Below, piece after piece: positions 40,144-49,132 of a stretch of 64,000 nt of DNA. Every line of letters begins with the position of its first letter. Within the stretch, counting starts at the first letter, position 1. This stretch comes from Bog-756 sp963830165 (GTDB taxonomy: Bacteria > Actinomycetota > Acidimicrobiia > Acidimicrobiales > RAAP-2), in NCBI GenBank assembly GCA_963830165.1, contig CAWHKZ010000003.1:295954-359953 (forward strand). Reading direction: 5' to 3'. A model generated the notes under the pieces. The model was not told where the DNA came from and ran no database searches. It worked only from the letters and a program-made list of their open reading frames with translations. Both the position numbers and the translations under genes were made by a program.

Positions 40144-40149
40144 TACGGT
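40144..40149 (+). promoter_or_regulatory. -10 element of the 40158 gene, leaderless type
   Basis: TACGGT ends 8 nt before ATG 40158. Confidence 0.4.
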
Positions 40150-40157
40150 GTCGCCCC

Positions 40158-40802
40158 ATGGAGCCGAGTCCCGTCCCCGGTGCGGGGTTCGCCGTCGTCG
40201 ACCTCGAGACGACCGGCTTCTCCCCCGACCGGGAACGGGTCGTCGAGGTGGCGGTGGTGCTGCTCGACGCCGGGGGCGCCGAGGTCGACGCCTTCTGCAC
40301 CCTGGTCGATCCCGAGCGTGACCCGGGGCCGACCCACGTCCACGGGATCACCGCCGCCATGCTCGAGGGGGCCCCGACCTTCGCCGAGGTCCACGCCTAC
40401 CTGGCCGGCCTCCTGTCCGGGCGGGTGGTCGTCGGGCACAACGTGGACCGGTTCGACCTCGCCTTCCTGCAGGCCGAGTGCGGGCGCCTGGGTGCCGACC
40501 GGGTGCCCGAGGGGGTGGTCACCCTCGACACCCTGCAGGTGGCCCAGACCTACCTCGACCTGCCGGGCAAGGCGCGCCTCATCGACTGCTGCGACCGCTA
40601 CCGCCTGACCTGGGCGGACCACCACAGCGCACTGGGGGACGCCCGGGTGACCGCCGACCTGCTGGGTGCCATGCGGTCCGAACTGGGCGACGACCTGCTC
40701 GGGACGGAGCTGCTCCTCGTCGAGGGCCGCAGCGGGGCATGGCCGGGAGCGGCGCCCGACCGTCCGGTGGTCCGGGACCGGAGTCAGGCCCTGCCCGCCT
40801 GA
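40158..40802 (+). CDS. DnaQ-like 3'-5' exonuclease (DEDD family)
   Basis: 214-aa exonuclease domain protein. Exo I is VDLETTGF with Asp and Glu near residue 15, Exo II is VGHNVDRFDLAFL near 95, and Exo III is HSALGDARVTADLL near 157 (His and Asp, DEDDh type). It could be a proofreading epsilon-like subunit or a stand-alone RNase T/exonuclease. It ends exactly where the convergent transporter gene ends. Confidence 0.87.
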   Translation: MEPSPVPGAGFAVVDLETTGFSPDRERVVEVAVVLLDAGGAEVDAFCTLVDPERDPGPTHVHGITAAMLEGAPTFAEVHAYLAGLLSGRVVVGHNVDRFDLAFLQAECGRLGADRVPEGVVTLDTLQVAQTYLDLPGKARLIDCCDRYRLTWADHHSALGDARVTADLLGAMRSELGDDLLGTELLLVEGRSGAWPGAAPDRPVVRDRSQALPA

Positions 40803-41726
40803 TCAGGGCATCGCCTCGATCGGCGGAACGGCCATGGCCCGCTCGCGGGCGCCGCCCAGCATCTCGTCGGTGGTGCGCCCGGTGCCGGACCCCGACACCA
40901 GTGGCGAGCGGGTGAGGACGACCACGCCGGTCACCAGCACGGCGAGGCCCAGCACCTCGAGGCAGACCCACAGGGCGCCGCCCCGCAGCACGTCGCCGAA
41001 CAGGGTGACGCCGAGGACGATGCTGAGCAGCGGGTTGAGCGTGACCAGCGTCGTGCGCGATGCGGTGATGGGCCCGGCATGGAGGGCGTTCTGGAGCAGG
41101 AACACCGTACCGATGCCCGTCACGGCGAGCATGTAGGGCTGGAAGTGGGTGAAGACGTGGCCCCACCCCTGGCTGACGTAGCCGGTGATGGCCTTGGTGA
41201 GGGCGGCGCCGAACGCCGCGGTCACGGCCGTGGCCGCACCGAAGGCGGCCGCCCGCCACCAGCGCGGCCCCCGCAGCGCGGCCAGGATGCACGCGGCGAT
41301 GGCGGCGATGAGGATGGCCGAGGCCAGCACCCACTGCGACTGGGTGGGCAGGACCTGGCCGCCGCGGGGCCGTGCGGCCAGGAAGAAGCCGGCCAGGCCC
41401 CCGACCACCAGGAGGGCGCCGAGCCACTCCCGGGCACCCAGGCGGTAGCGGAACCAGACGGCCAGGATCAACAGCAGGAAGAGCAGCTCGGTGGTGAGGA
41501 CGGGCTGGACCACACTGAGCTGTCCGAAGCGGAGCGCGGTGGCCTGCAGCCCGAACTGGACGAGCATGAGGGCGAACCCCACGAGCCAGATGCCGCGCTT
41601 GATGGCGTGGGACATGAGGCTGAGCCGCAGCGCGGACGACTCCGGCGCGGACTCGACGCCGATGCGCTGGAGCACGGAGGTGACGGCACTGGTGAGGGCG
41701 GCCAGTGCCGCGAGGAGGTAGGCCAC
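40803..41726 (-). CDS. EamA/DMT-family transporter
   Basis: 307-aa protein with about nine or ten hydrophobic helices. It has two EamA-like halves, with the stretches FGQLSVVQPVLTTELLFLLL and ASRTTLVTLNPLLSIVLGVTLFGD typical of drug/metabolite transporters. The C-terminal tail is cytoplasmic and charged. GTG 41726 is the likely start; the frame is open upstream into the next gene. Substrate unknown. Confidence 0.8.
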   Translation of the reverse strand: MAYLLAALAALTSAVTSVLQRIGVESAPESSALRLSLMSHAIKRGIWLVGFALMLVQFGLQATALRFGQLSVVQPVLTTELLFLLLILAVWFRYRLGAREWLGALLVVGGLAGFFLAARPRGGQVLPTQSQWVLASAILIAAIAACILAALRGPRWWRAAAFGAATAVTAAFGAALTKAITGYVSQGWGHVFTHFQPYMLAVTGIGTVFLLQNALHAGPITASRTTLVTLNPLLSIVLGVTLFGDVLRGGALWVCLEVLGLAVLVTGVVVLTRSPLVSGSGTGRTTDEMLGGARERAMAVPPIEAMP

Positions 41727-41788
41727 GCCCCCGTTGTAGTCGGAAATGGAGGGGTGGTGTGGTTGCGGGTGCCGGACACGGGTCCGGA

Positions 41789-42343
41789 CTAGCCGGCGGT
41801 GTCGGTGCCGGGGACGCCGTCCATGTGGAGCCCGAGGTGGTAGCCCTCGAGGAACAGCTCGGCGTCGCGCCGGCGCGGGAAGCGGGCCTCGAGCTCGCGG
41901 AAGCGGGCCGAGTGGTTGGGCTCGACCAGGTGGGCCAGTTCGTGGACGATGACCGCGTCGAGCACCCACGTCGGTGCCGCCTTGAGGCGTGACGAGATGC
42001 GGATCTCGCGGGTGGCCATGGTGCACGAGCCCCAGCGCTTGGTCTGGTTGGTCGCCCACCGGATCGACGACGGGGCGATGCCGTCGAGATACGTCCGTCC
42101 GAGCTGGTGGGCCCGCTGCTCGAGCTCGGCATCCGAGGCGTGGAGGTGGGGCCGGTGGCGGGTCAGGCGGCGGGTGAGGTGCTCGACCATTTCGTCCCGG
42201 GCGGCACCCCGCAGGTGGGTGGGGACGACGACGACGATCCGGTCGCCCTCCCAATGGGCCCCGGCCGTCTTCTTCCGCCGGGTGGACACCCGGACCTCGA
42301 CGTCCGGGGCGAAGAGGGTGGCGGGCTGGGGAATCGAAGTCAT
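41789..42343 (-). CDS. YgjP-like (M48-related) zinc metalloprotease domain protein
   Basis: 184-aa DUF45/WLM-like protein. The zinc motif VIVHELAHLVEPNHSARF (HExxH plus downstream His) is near residue 130; IRWATNQTKRWGSCTMATREIRIS precedes it as in YgjP. The family is widespread and sometimes linked to restriction systems; none is visible here. ATG 42343 follows a leaderless-type promoter by 6 nt. Confidence 0.88.
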   Translation of the reverse strand: MTSIPQPATLFAPDVEVRVSTRRKKTAGAHWEGDRIVVVVPTHLRGAARDEMVEHLTRRLTRHRPHLHASDAELEQRAHQLGRTYLDGIAPSSIRWATNQTKRWGSCTMATREIRISSRLKAAPTWVLDAVIVHELAHLVEPNHSARFRELEARFPRRRDAELFLEGYHLGLHMDGVPGTDTAG

Positions 42344-42349
42344 GGCGTC

Positions 42350-42355
42350 ACGCTA
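42350..42355 (-). promoter_or_regulatory. -10 element of the YgjP-like gene, leaderless type
   Basis: Reverse-strand TAGCGT ends 6 nt before ATG 42343. Confidence 0.45.
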
Positions 42356-42399
42356 CGGCCGGGATGTGACGACTGCGAGCCGGGGGACGGCGCCCGGCG

Positions 42400-43212
42400 C
42401 TACTCGCCTGCCAGCTCGCGCTTGCCGTAGGGCGGCGGTGCGACCTCCTCGGACTCCTCCAGCGTCTCCTCGTCCGACGCGGGTCGCAGGTACCGCCAGA
42501 TGGTGGCGCCCAGGATGCCCCCGACGATGGGGAAGACGATGAACACCCACAGCTGGTCGAGCGCCCAGCTGCCCTGGAAGATGGCGGCGGCGATCGAGCG
42601 GGCCGGGTTGACCGACGTGTTGTCGATCGGGATGGAGATCAGGTGGATGACGGTCAGGGTCAGGCCGACGGTCAGTCCCGTCTGGCCGACCGGCATCGAC
42701 TTGCGGCTGGTCGAGGCGATGATGAACACGAAGATGGCCGTGAAGAAGACCTCGGCGAGCATGACCACCCCGAGCGGGAACCCGCCCGGGGAGTGGAGGC
42801 CGTAGCCGTTGGAGGCGAAGCCGGTGGCCTTGGCGCTGTAAGGACCGAGGTTGGCGGCCGTCGCCGACCCCACCCTGGTGGCGTCGGCGATGATGTAGAT
42901 CACCGTGGCGCCGGCGATGCCGCCGATGATCTGGCCGACGAGGTAGAACGGGAGCTCGCTGGTCTTCGTCTTGCCGATCACCCACAGCCCGATGGTGACG
43001 GCCGGGTTGATGTGGCACCCGGAGATCGAGCCGATGGCGTAGGCGGCGACGAGCAGGCTGAGGCCGAAGGCCAGGGCCACGCCCAGGATCCCCACCGAGC
43101 TCAACTGGCCCGAGAAGTGGCCGGTGGCCAGGACGGCGGTGCCCACACCGCCGGCCACCAGGATCATGGTGCCGATGGCCTCGGCGATTCCGATGCGCAG
43201 CCGATCGTTCAT
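42400..43212 (-). CDS. aqpZ: Aquaporin Z-type water channel
   Basis: 270-aa six-helix MIP protein. The two NPA motifs are SGCHINPAVTIGLW near residue 68 and NTSVNPARSIAAAIF near 200. The selectivity residues are water-type: HLISIP with His in helix 5 and Arg after the second NPA. A C-terminal acidic tail of about 30 residues is extra. ATG 43212 has AGGAAAGG upstream. Confidence 0.94.
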   Translation of the reverse strand: MNDRLRIGIAEAIGTMILVAGGVGTAVLATGHFSGQLSSVGILGVALAFGLSLLVAAYAIGSISGCHINPAVTIGLWVIGKTKTSELPFYLVGQIIGGIAGATVIYIIADATRVGSATAANLGPYSAKATGFASNGYGLHSPGGFPLGVVMLAEVFFTAIFVFIIASTSRKSMPVGQTGLTVGLTLTVIHLISIPIDNTSVNPARSIAAAIFQGSWALDQLWVFIVFPIVGGILGATIWRYLRPASDEETLEESEEVAPPPYGKRELAGE

Positions 43213-43362
43213 GGGGTGGGTCCTTTCCTCGGGCGTGCCTCGCCGTCACACTCGTCCGGAGCCGGCCGGACCACTCGCCGACCACGCTAAACACGCGTCG
43301 GGCCCCAGCGGTGGATGGAGCGCCACCCCCGGTGCCGAATGGGACGGGGCGGAGGCTGCCGA

Positions 43363-43368
43363 TACGAT
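43363..43368 (+). promoter_or_regulatory. -10 element of the 43375 gene, leaderless type
   Basis: TACGAT ends 6 nt before GTG 43375, which supports that start. Confidence 0.45.
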
Positions 43369-43374
43369 GGCGGC

Positions 43375-43899
43375 GTGCTTCCGTACCTGTCCCGCCGCTG
43401 CCTGCTCCTGCACGCGACGCTGATCGTCCTGCTGCCCGCGTTCGCCTGGCTGACCGACTGGCAGCTCCACCGGGCCGAAGGCGGCAACTCGTTGAGCTGG
43501 GCCTACGTGTTCCTGTGGCCGTGCTTCGGCGTCTACGCCATCTACACCTGGTGGAACCTGGTCCACGACGACGTCGCCCGCCAGCGCGGCGGTGGCCGCG
43601 CTGCGACGGGTCCGACGGGTGCAGCCGCGGTCGCCGGTGACCGGCCCACCGTGCCGGGCGGACCGACGTCGGTCGAGGACCGGCCGCCGGGCTGGGCCCT
43701 CACGGGCGGCCGGAAGAAGAACATCGCCATCGCCGCCGCCGCTCCGATCGACGCCCTGCGGGGGGGCAAGGGCGAGCGCTTCACCGCCCAGACCGCCGAC
43801 GAGGCGGCCCGGCTCGCCGCATACAACCGGTACCTGGCGGCACTGAGCACCGCCGACGGAGCGGAGGAGGCCCGACAGGCTTCGGGACCCGTCAGGTGA
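43375..43899 (+). CDS. Hypothetical two-helix membrane protein
   Basis: 174-aa protein with two N-terminal hydrophobic helices (about residues 9-26 and 42-61) and a long cytoplasmic region rich in Gly, Arg and Ala that ends in an Ala-rich helix. WLTDWQLHRAEGGNSLSWAYVFLWP is a conserved-looking linker. I do not recognise a named domain. The stop overlaps the next gene (GTGA), so the two form a unit. Confidence 0.6.
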   Translation: MLPYLSRRCLLLHATLIVLLPAFAWLTDWQLHRAEGGNSLSWAYVFLWPCFGVYAIYTWWNLVHDDVARQRGGGRAATGPTGAAAVAGDRPTVPGGPTSVEDRPPGWALTGGRKKNIAIAAAAPIDALRGGKGERFTAQTADEAARLAAYNRYLAALSTADGAEEARQASGPVR

Positions 43900-44312
43900 A
43901 CGACCTCTTGGTCTTCTCGGGCGAGCGGTCGCTCCACGGCGCCGTGGTGCGCTACCGGCTGATGGCCTTCGTCGTGGGCACGGCGCTGCTGGTGCTCACC
44001 GCCATCGTGATCTGCCAGTACGGGTTCGACCTGAAGTCGCAGATGAAGGTCCCCGAGAAGATCGTGGCCCCCATCCACGGCTACCTCTACCTCGTCTACC
44101 TCGCCACCGCGGCCGACCTGGCCCGCCGGGCCCGGTGGGGGATCACGCGGATCCTGCTGGTGGTGTGCTCGGGCTTCGTGCCGTTCCTGGCCTTCATCAT
44201 CGAGCACCGCGTCTACCAGCAGATGCTGGCCGAGTGGGCGGCCGACGGGATGCCCGACGGCCCGGTCGCCGGTGCCGACGCCACCCCGACCGCCTCCGGA
44301 CCCGTCGGCTGA
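43896..44312 (+). CDS. DUF3817-like membrane protein
   Basis: 138-aa protein with three hydrophobic segments (about residues 22-42, 57-77 and 83-103). KVPEKIVAPIHGYLYLVYLATAADLARRARWG and the C-terminal FIIEHRVYQQM match the DUF3817 pattern. Function unknown. GTG 43896 is coupled to the upstream gene. Convergent with the amidohydrolase. Confidence 0.75.
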   Translation: MNDLLVFSGERSLHGAVVRYRLMAFVVGTALLVLTAIVICQYGFDLKSQMKVPEKIVAPIHGYLYLVYLATAADLARRARWGITRILLVVCSGFVPFLAFIIEHRVYQQMLAEWAADGMPDGPVAGADATPTASGPVG

Positions 44313-44352
44313 ACCGGCGGAGGGGTGGGACCGGCAGGCCGGGGTGCGCGGC

Positions 44353-46077
44353 TCAGCGGGCGCCGCGGACCAGGGCGCCCGGGCGGGCCCCGGTGTCGTC
44401 GCCCTCGCGGAACGTCGTGACCCCGGACTTGATCGTCTCGACGTAGCCGACCGCCCCCTGCAGCAGCCGCCTGCCGCCGGCCGGCAGGTCGTCGACCACC
44501 CGGGGATTGGTGAGCTGCAGGCGGTCGTAGTCGATCAGGTTGAGGTCGGCCAGTGCCCCCGGCTCGACGGTGCCCCGATCGCCGAGCCCGTAGAGCCGGG
44601 CCGTGTCCAGGGTCTGCTTCTTCACCATCCACTCGAGGGGCAGCCGCTCGCCCCGCACACGGTCCCGCGTCCAGTGGGTGAGCATGAACGTGGGCTGCGA
44701 CGCGTCGCAGATCATCCCGCAGTGGGCCCCGCCGTCGCCGAGGCCGGCGGCCGCCCGGGGGTGGAGGAGCATCTCACGGGCGGCGTCGAGGTCGCCGTCG
44801 GAGTAGTTGAGGATCGGCACGTACAGCAGGCCCCGGCCGTCGTCCTCGAGCATGGCGTCGTAGGCCACCGCCAGGGCCGGCCGTCCGGTCGCCGCGGCGA
44901 TCCCGGCCAGCGACCGCTCGGGTCCCGGCTCGTACTCGGGCGGGTCGCCCAGGACGAACGTGGTGGCGAAGGCCTGGTCCATGCGCTCGGCCGTCGCCGG
45001 GTCCGGCCGCCAGGACTCGATGGCCGCCCGGACCTCCGGGGTGCGCAGGGCGGCGACGAGCTCGTCGGCCGACAGGCCCCGCGCCTTCAGCTCCTGGTAG
45101 GCGGGGATCTGGTCGAGCAGGCTGTAGGTGGTGAAGTGCCCGGACAGCAGGCCGAAGCCGCGCCCGGCCACCTGGGGCCACAGGTCGGCCCCGTCGGACA
45201 CCGCCCGCAGCGACTCGTCCATGAGCTCGCGCCACAGCTGCGGGGCGGCATCCACCTGGACCATGGCGAAGGTGACGGGACGCTGGATGGCCGCCGACAG
45301 CCGCCGCATCCAGTCGACCTCCGCCTTGGGAGCCAGGATGTCCTCGCCCGCCGTGCCGGCCGGGGCCAGCTCGAAGATGCCGGTGCCCAGCTCGCCGAGG
45401 GCGGCACCGATGCCGAACAGTTCGTCCTCGGCGGCGTAGGTGCCGGGCACGGGCTCGCCGTCGATGGCCCGGTGGGCCAGCGTGCGTGACGTGGAGAAGC
45501 CGAGCGCGCCGGCCGCCATGGCCTCCTTCACGACCTGCTTCATGGTGGCGATGTCCTCGGGTGTGGCCGGCTCGTTGCGGGCCCCGCGCTCGCCCATGAC
45601 GTAGGACCGCACGGCCCCGTGGGCGATCTGGGTCCCGACGTCGACCGTCCAGTGGCGGCGGTCGAGGGCGTCGAGGTACTCGGGAAAGGTCTCCCAGTCC
45701 CAGGTCATGCCCTCGGACAGCGCGGTGCCCGGGATGTCCTCGACCCCCTCCATGAGGCCGATCAGCCACTCGTGCCGGTCCGGGCGTGCCGGGGCGAAGC
45801 CCACCCCGCAGTTGCCGGTCACCAGCGTGGTGACGCCGTGCCAGCTGCTGGGGGCGAGCACCTCGTCCCAGGTGGCCTGGCCGTCGTAGTGGGTGTGGAT
45901 GTCCACCCAGCCCGGCGTGACCAGCAGGCCGTCGGCGTCGACGGTGCGGGCGGCGGCCTCGCCTCGGTGATCGCCCACCCCGGTGATGCGACCGTCGGTC
46001 ACGGTGACGTCGGCGGTACGGGCCGGCACCCCGGTTCCGTCAACCACCGTGCCCCCCTGGATGATGAGGTCGTGCAT
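44353..46077 (-). CDS. N-acyl-D-amino-acid deacylase-like amidohydrolase
   Basis: 574-aa amidohydrolase. The N-terminal beta sandwich is DLIIQGGTVVDGTG, the metal motif is GWVDIHTHYDGQATWD near residue 55, GVTTLVTGNCGVGFAP lies near 82, the carboxylated-Lys/His core follows, and the C-terminal LGDGGAHCGMICDASQPTF near 440 provides the catalytic Asp. GALADLNLIDYDRL closes the barrel. D-aminoacylases and related enzymes have this layout; the acyl substrate is not known. ATG 46077 is the true start; the frame runs on upstream only because of a frame break in the next gene. Confidence 0.85.
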   Translation of the reverse strand: MHDLIIQGGTVVDGTGVPARTADVTVTDGRITGVGDHRGEAAARTVDADGLLVTPGWVDIHTHYDGQATWDEVLAPSSWHGVTTLVTGNCGVGFAPARPDRHEWLIGLMEGVEDIPGTALSEGMTWDWETFPEYLDALDRRHWTVDVGTQIAHGAVRSYVMGERGARNEPATPEDIATMKQVVKEAMAAGALGFSTSRTLAHRAIDGEPVPGTYAAEDELFGIGAALGELGTGIFELAPAGTAGEDILAPKAEVDWMRRLSAAIQRPVTFAMVQVDAAPQLWRELMDESLRAVSDGADLWPQVAGRGFGLLSGHFTTYSLLDQIPAYQELKARGLSADELVAALRTPEVRAAIESWRPDPATAERMDQAFATTFVLGDPPEYEPGPERSLAGIAAATGRPALAVAYDAMLEDDGRGLLYVPILNYSDGDLDAAREMLLHPRAAAGLGDGGAHCGMICDASQPTFMLTHWTRDRVRGERLPLEWMVKKQTLDTARLYGLGDRGTVEPGALADLNLIDYDRLQLTNPRVVDDLPAGGRRLLQGAVGYVETIKSGVTTFREGDDTGARPGALVRGAR

Positions 46078-46100
46078 GGGCTGTCTCCCCCTCTGGTGCC

Positions 46101-46599
46101 TCAGCCGATGCTGGCACGGCCCGGGATGGGGCGCAACGCCCGCGGGCCGGGAGAGGCCGGTCGGGACCGGCGCCCGGTCAGCCGCGGCGGTATGGAGTAC
46201 GTGACCTGGGCCTTGGCCACCAGCGGCGTCGTCCGCCACCGAGTGGAGGGCCACGTCGACCACGCCGAGCCGGGAGCCCAGCTTGAGCAGGGTGCCCACG
46301 GCGACCACGTCGACCAGGGCCGGCTTGCGCAGGAAGTCGATGTGGAGGCTGGTCGTGACCGACAGCGCCACCGGCCCGATCCGGCCGACCACGGCCAGCC
46401 ACGCCGCGCAGTCGGCCAGGGCCATGAGCGACGGACCCGACACCGTCCCGCCGGGCCGGACGTTCGACTCGTCGACCGACAGGCGCAGCTGCACGCCGCT
46501 GTCGCTGACCGCCTCGACCGTGTACGGCAGGTCGCCGGGGAAGGCGGCGTCGAGGAACGTCTGGAGGGCGGTGACGTCCATGACCGGCGGTGGTGACAT
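46101..46599 (-). CDS. PaaI-family hot-dog thioesterase, one frame break
   Basis: Hot-dog protein; GTVSGPSLMALADCAAWLAVVGRIG near residue 52 is the active-site helix, and TTSLHIDFLRKPALVDVVAVGTLLKLG the core sheet. The last strand, LVAKAQVTYSIPPR, is in another frame. Removing one base in 46221-46228 gives VADDALVAKAQVTYSIPPR and 165 aa. Likely hydrolyses acyl-CoA. A second in-frame start lies at 46581. The break is most likely an extra base in the sequence. Confidence 0.82.
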
Positions 46600-46608
46600 G
46601 ACGGAGGG

Positions 46609-46614
46609 ATCGTA
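46609..46614 (-). promoter_or_regulatory. -10 element of the thioesterase gene, leaderless type
   Basis: Reverse-strand TACGAT ends 9 nt before ATG 46599. Confidence 0.4.
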
Positions 46615-46718
46615 GCCAGGCCTGCCGGGCGCCCGGTGACCCCCCGGGTGCCGCCCGTCGGGCAGACTGTCCCCCTGACCGGGCGACGGGGCACCGGACC
46701 GGGGCGACGGGAGGGTCG

Positions 46719-47471
46719 ATGGCCGAGGACGACAACACGCAGGCGACCGACCTGGCCCGCCGGGCCGGCCGGGTCCTCCGTGAGCTGCAGGACGGTGCCC
46801 TCGAAGGCAAGGAGCTGGGTGCCGAGGGCGACCGGCGCTCCCACGAGCTGCTGGTCGGCCTGCTGGCCGAGCGGTTCCCCGGCGACCGGGTGCGCTCCGA
46901 GGAGGACGACCGGGCCGAGGAGCTGGCCGACGACGCGGGCCGGGTGTGGATCATCGACCCGCTGGACGGGACCCGCGAGTACTCCGAGCGCCGGACCGAC
47001 TGGGCGGTCCACGTGGCGCTGGCCGTCGACGGCCGGCCGGCCGTGGGCGCGGTGGCCCTGCCCGGCCTCGGCCTGGTGCTCGACAGTGGCGACCCGCCAC
47101 CCCTCGGCCCCCTGCCCGACACCCCGCGGCTGGTCGTGAGCCGGACCCGGCCGCCGGAGTTCGTGCCGTTCGTGGCCGAACGCCTGGGTGCGGCCACGGT
47201 GCCGATGGGGTCGGCCGGCGCCAAGATCTCGGCCGTGGTCCGGGGCGAGGCGGAGGTGTACGTGCACGCCGGCGGGCAGTACGAGTGGGACTCGTGCGCC
47301 CCGGTGGCGGTGGCCCTGGCCGCCGGGCTGCACGCCAGCCGCATCGACGGCTCGCCGCTCCGCTACGCCCGACCCGACCCGTGGCTGCCCGACCTGGTGG
47401 TCTGCCACCCGGCGCTGGCCGACGCCGTGCTGGCCGCCGTGCGCGACTCCGGCCTGGTCGACGGGAACTGA
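46719..47471 (+). CDS. cysQ: CysQ-like 3'(2'),5'-bisphosphate nucleotidase (IMPase family)
   Basis: 250-aa Mg2+ phosphatase. The metal motifs are SEEDD near residue 60, WIIDPLDGTREY near 75 and QYEWDSCAPVAVALAAG near 187. The WIIDPLDGTREY form and length match mycobacterial CysQ, which removes 3'-phosphoadenosine 5'-phosphate formed in sulfate activation. It would support the cysH pathway at 19-23 kb, although the two are not adjacent. ATG 46719 has GGGAGGG. The next gene begins 4 nt downstream. Confidence 0.87.
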   Translation: MAEDDNTQATDLARRAGRVLRELQDGALEGKELGAEGDRRSHELLVGLLAERFPGDRVRSEEDDRAEELADDAGRVWIIDPLDGTREYSERRTDWAVHVALAVDGRPAVGAVALPGLGLVLDSGDPPPLGPLPDTPRLVVSRTRPPEFVPFVAERLGAATVPMGSAGAKISAVVRGEAEVYVHAGGQYEWDSCAPVAVALAAGLHASRIDGSPLRYARPDPWLPDLVVCHPALADAVLAAVRDSGLVDGN

Positions 47472-47475
47472 GCCG

Positions 47476-48666
47476 GTGGCCGAGGCTCCCGCCGTACCGC
47501 CCCCGGTCTTCGGCGACGCACGGCTCGGGCCGCTGACCCTGAAGAACCGGATCATCAAGTCGGCGACCTTCGAGGGCGCCTCGCCCAGGGGGGAGGTCAC
47601 CGACGACCTGGTCGCCTTCCACGAGCGGGTGGCCCGGGGCGGTGCGGCCATGACCACGGTCGCCTACCTGGCCGTCTCCCCGGAAGGTCGGACCGACCGG
47701 CACTGCATCCAGCTCGGCCCGGAGTCGCGCGACGGGCTGTCCCGCCTGACGGCGGCCGTCCATGAGGCCGGCGCCCTGGCCTCCGCCCAGATCGGCCACG
47801 CCGGCCCGGTGGCCAACTCCCGCTCGAACCGAGCACCGGCGCTGTCGCCGAGCCGCCGCTTCGGCGCCTCGGGCACGTTGACCCGGGCGGCCACCGACGA
47901 CGACATCGCCCGCATCACCGACGACTACCGGCGCGGCGCTACCACCGCGGTGGCGGCCGGCTTCGACTGCATCGAGATCCACCTCGGCCACAACTACCTG
48001 TTGAGCTCGTTCCTGAGTCCCCGCCTCAACCGCCGGTCCGACGGCTGGGGCGGCTCGGTCGAGCACCGGGCCCGGTTCCCCCGCCAGGTGGTGGCCGCCG
48101 TCCGCGAGGGGGCGGGTCCCGGCGTGGCCGTCACGGCCAAGCTCAACATGGCCGACGGCGTGCCGGGCGGCTTCGACGTGCCCGACAGCGTCGCGGTGGC
48201 CGGCATGCTCGAGGCCGACGGGCACCTCGACGCGCTGGAGCTGACCGGCGGCAGCTCGCTGTCCAACCCCATGTACCTGTTCCGGGGGGATGCCCCGCGG
48301 ACGGAGTTCGCCGCCACCCTGCCGCAGCCGATGCGCCTCGGGTTCTCGGTGGTGGGGAAGCGGTTCCTGAAGGAGTACCCGTTCGAGGAGGGATTCTTCC
48401 GCCCCCAGGCCCGGCAGTTCCTGGCCGCCCTCGACCTGCCCCTCGTCCTACTCGGCGGGGTGAACCGGCTCGACACGGTGGAGTCGGCGCTGGCCGAGGG
48501 CTTCGCGTTCGTGGCCATGGCCCGGGCCCTGCTGCGCCAGCCCGACCTGGTCGGACGGTGGGAACGCGGCGACCGCGACGGAGGGCTCTGCATCCACTGC
48601 AACCGCTGCATGCCCACGATCTACAGCGGCACCCGGTGCGTCGAGCTGCGCACCGCCCCCGCCTGA
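47476..48666 (+). CDS. Old-yellow-enzyme family NADH:flavin oxidoreductase
   Basis: 396-aa FMN TIM barrel. LGPLTLKNRIIKSATFEGAS (start of barrel), SAQIGHAGPVAN near residue 98, EIHLGHNYLLSSFLSPRLNRRSDGWGGS near 175 and a C-terminal Cys cluster CIHCNRC plus a later Cys. The Cys group is like that of the iron-sulfur OYE subgroup that includes dienoyl-CoA reductases, but the large C-terminal flavin domain is absent. Reduces activated double bonds. GTG 47476 is coupled to cysQ. Confidence 0.85.
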   Translation: MAEAPAVPPPVFGDARLGPLTLKNRIIKSATFEGASPRGEVTDDLVAFHERVARGGAAMTTVAYLAVSPEGRTDRHCIQLGPESRDGLSRLTAAVHEAGALASAQIGHAGPVANSRSNRAPALSPSRRFGASGTLTRAATDDDIARITDDYRRGATTAVAAGFDCIEIHLGHNYLLSSFLSPRLNRRSDGWGGSVEHRARFPRQVVAAVREGAGPGVAVTAKLNMADGVPGGFDVPDSVAVAGMLEADGHLDALELTGGSSLSNPMYLFRGDAPRTEFAATLPQPMRLGFSVVGKRFLKEYPFEEGFFRPQARQFLAALDLPLVLLGGVNRLDTVESALAEGFAFVAMARALLRQPDLVGRWERGDRDGGLCIHCNRCMPTIYSGTRCVELRTAPA

Positions 48667-48669
48667 GCC

Positions 48670-49023
48670 TCAGCTCAGCCCGGGCTCCCCGTCGTCGGCG
48701 GGAGCGGCCGCGTCGTCCTCCGAGGACGCGATCGGCGCATCGAGGTCCCAGCCGTCCGGGTCGTCCTCGCGTGTCCGGGTTCGGGGCGAAGCCTCGCCCA
48801 GCCCGTCGGGGTCGTCGATGAGGCCGTCGAGCGTGGCCATCTGCTCGGGATCGTCGAGCTCGGCCCCGGCCTCCTCGAGCTCCTTGTCGTCGACCTGGAA
48901 GTTGGGGTCGAGCGACGGATCGAGCTCCAGTTCCTCGATGAAATCGGGGTCGAGCTGGGACGCCTCGTCGATGGCCTCGTCACCCTGTTCGTAGATCTCG
49001 GTCGGTTCGTCCGGTCCGCTCAT
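48670..49023 (-). CDS. Small highly acidic protein
   Basis: 117-aa protein with about one third Asp and Glu, no Cys and no hydrophobic helix. It is probably intrinsically disordered. Contains repeated acidic stretches such as ELDPSLDPNF and LDGLIDDPDGLGEA. Start at ATG 49023. Such proteins in actinobacteria are mostly uncharacterised; I cannot assign a function. Convergent with the ene-reductase, 3 nt apart. Confidence 0.6.
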   Translation of the reverse strand: MSGPDEPTEIYEQGDEAIDEASQLDPDFIEELELDPSLDPNFQVDDKELEEAGAELDDPEQMATLDGLIDDPDGLGEASPRTRTREDDPDGWDLDAPIASSEDDAAAPADDGEPGLS

Positions 49024-49132
49024 CGTCGCTCCGCTGTCTCGTGCCCCGTGCCGGGCTGGCAGGCACCGCAGGTGCGGCGTCACCCCGATCGTAGGGGCTG
49101 GGCGGACCGGTGCCCAGGGCCCTAGGTCCCGG

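Noticed and set aside
44353..46599. Continuous 748-codon frame that looks like a thioesterase-amidohydrolase fusion
   Set aside because: The real last strand of the thioesterase is in another frame and ends at 46101; the amidohydrolase has its own ATG at 46077.
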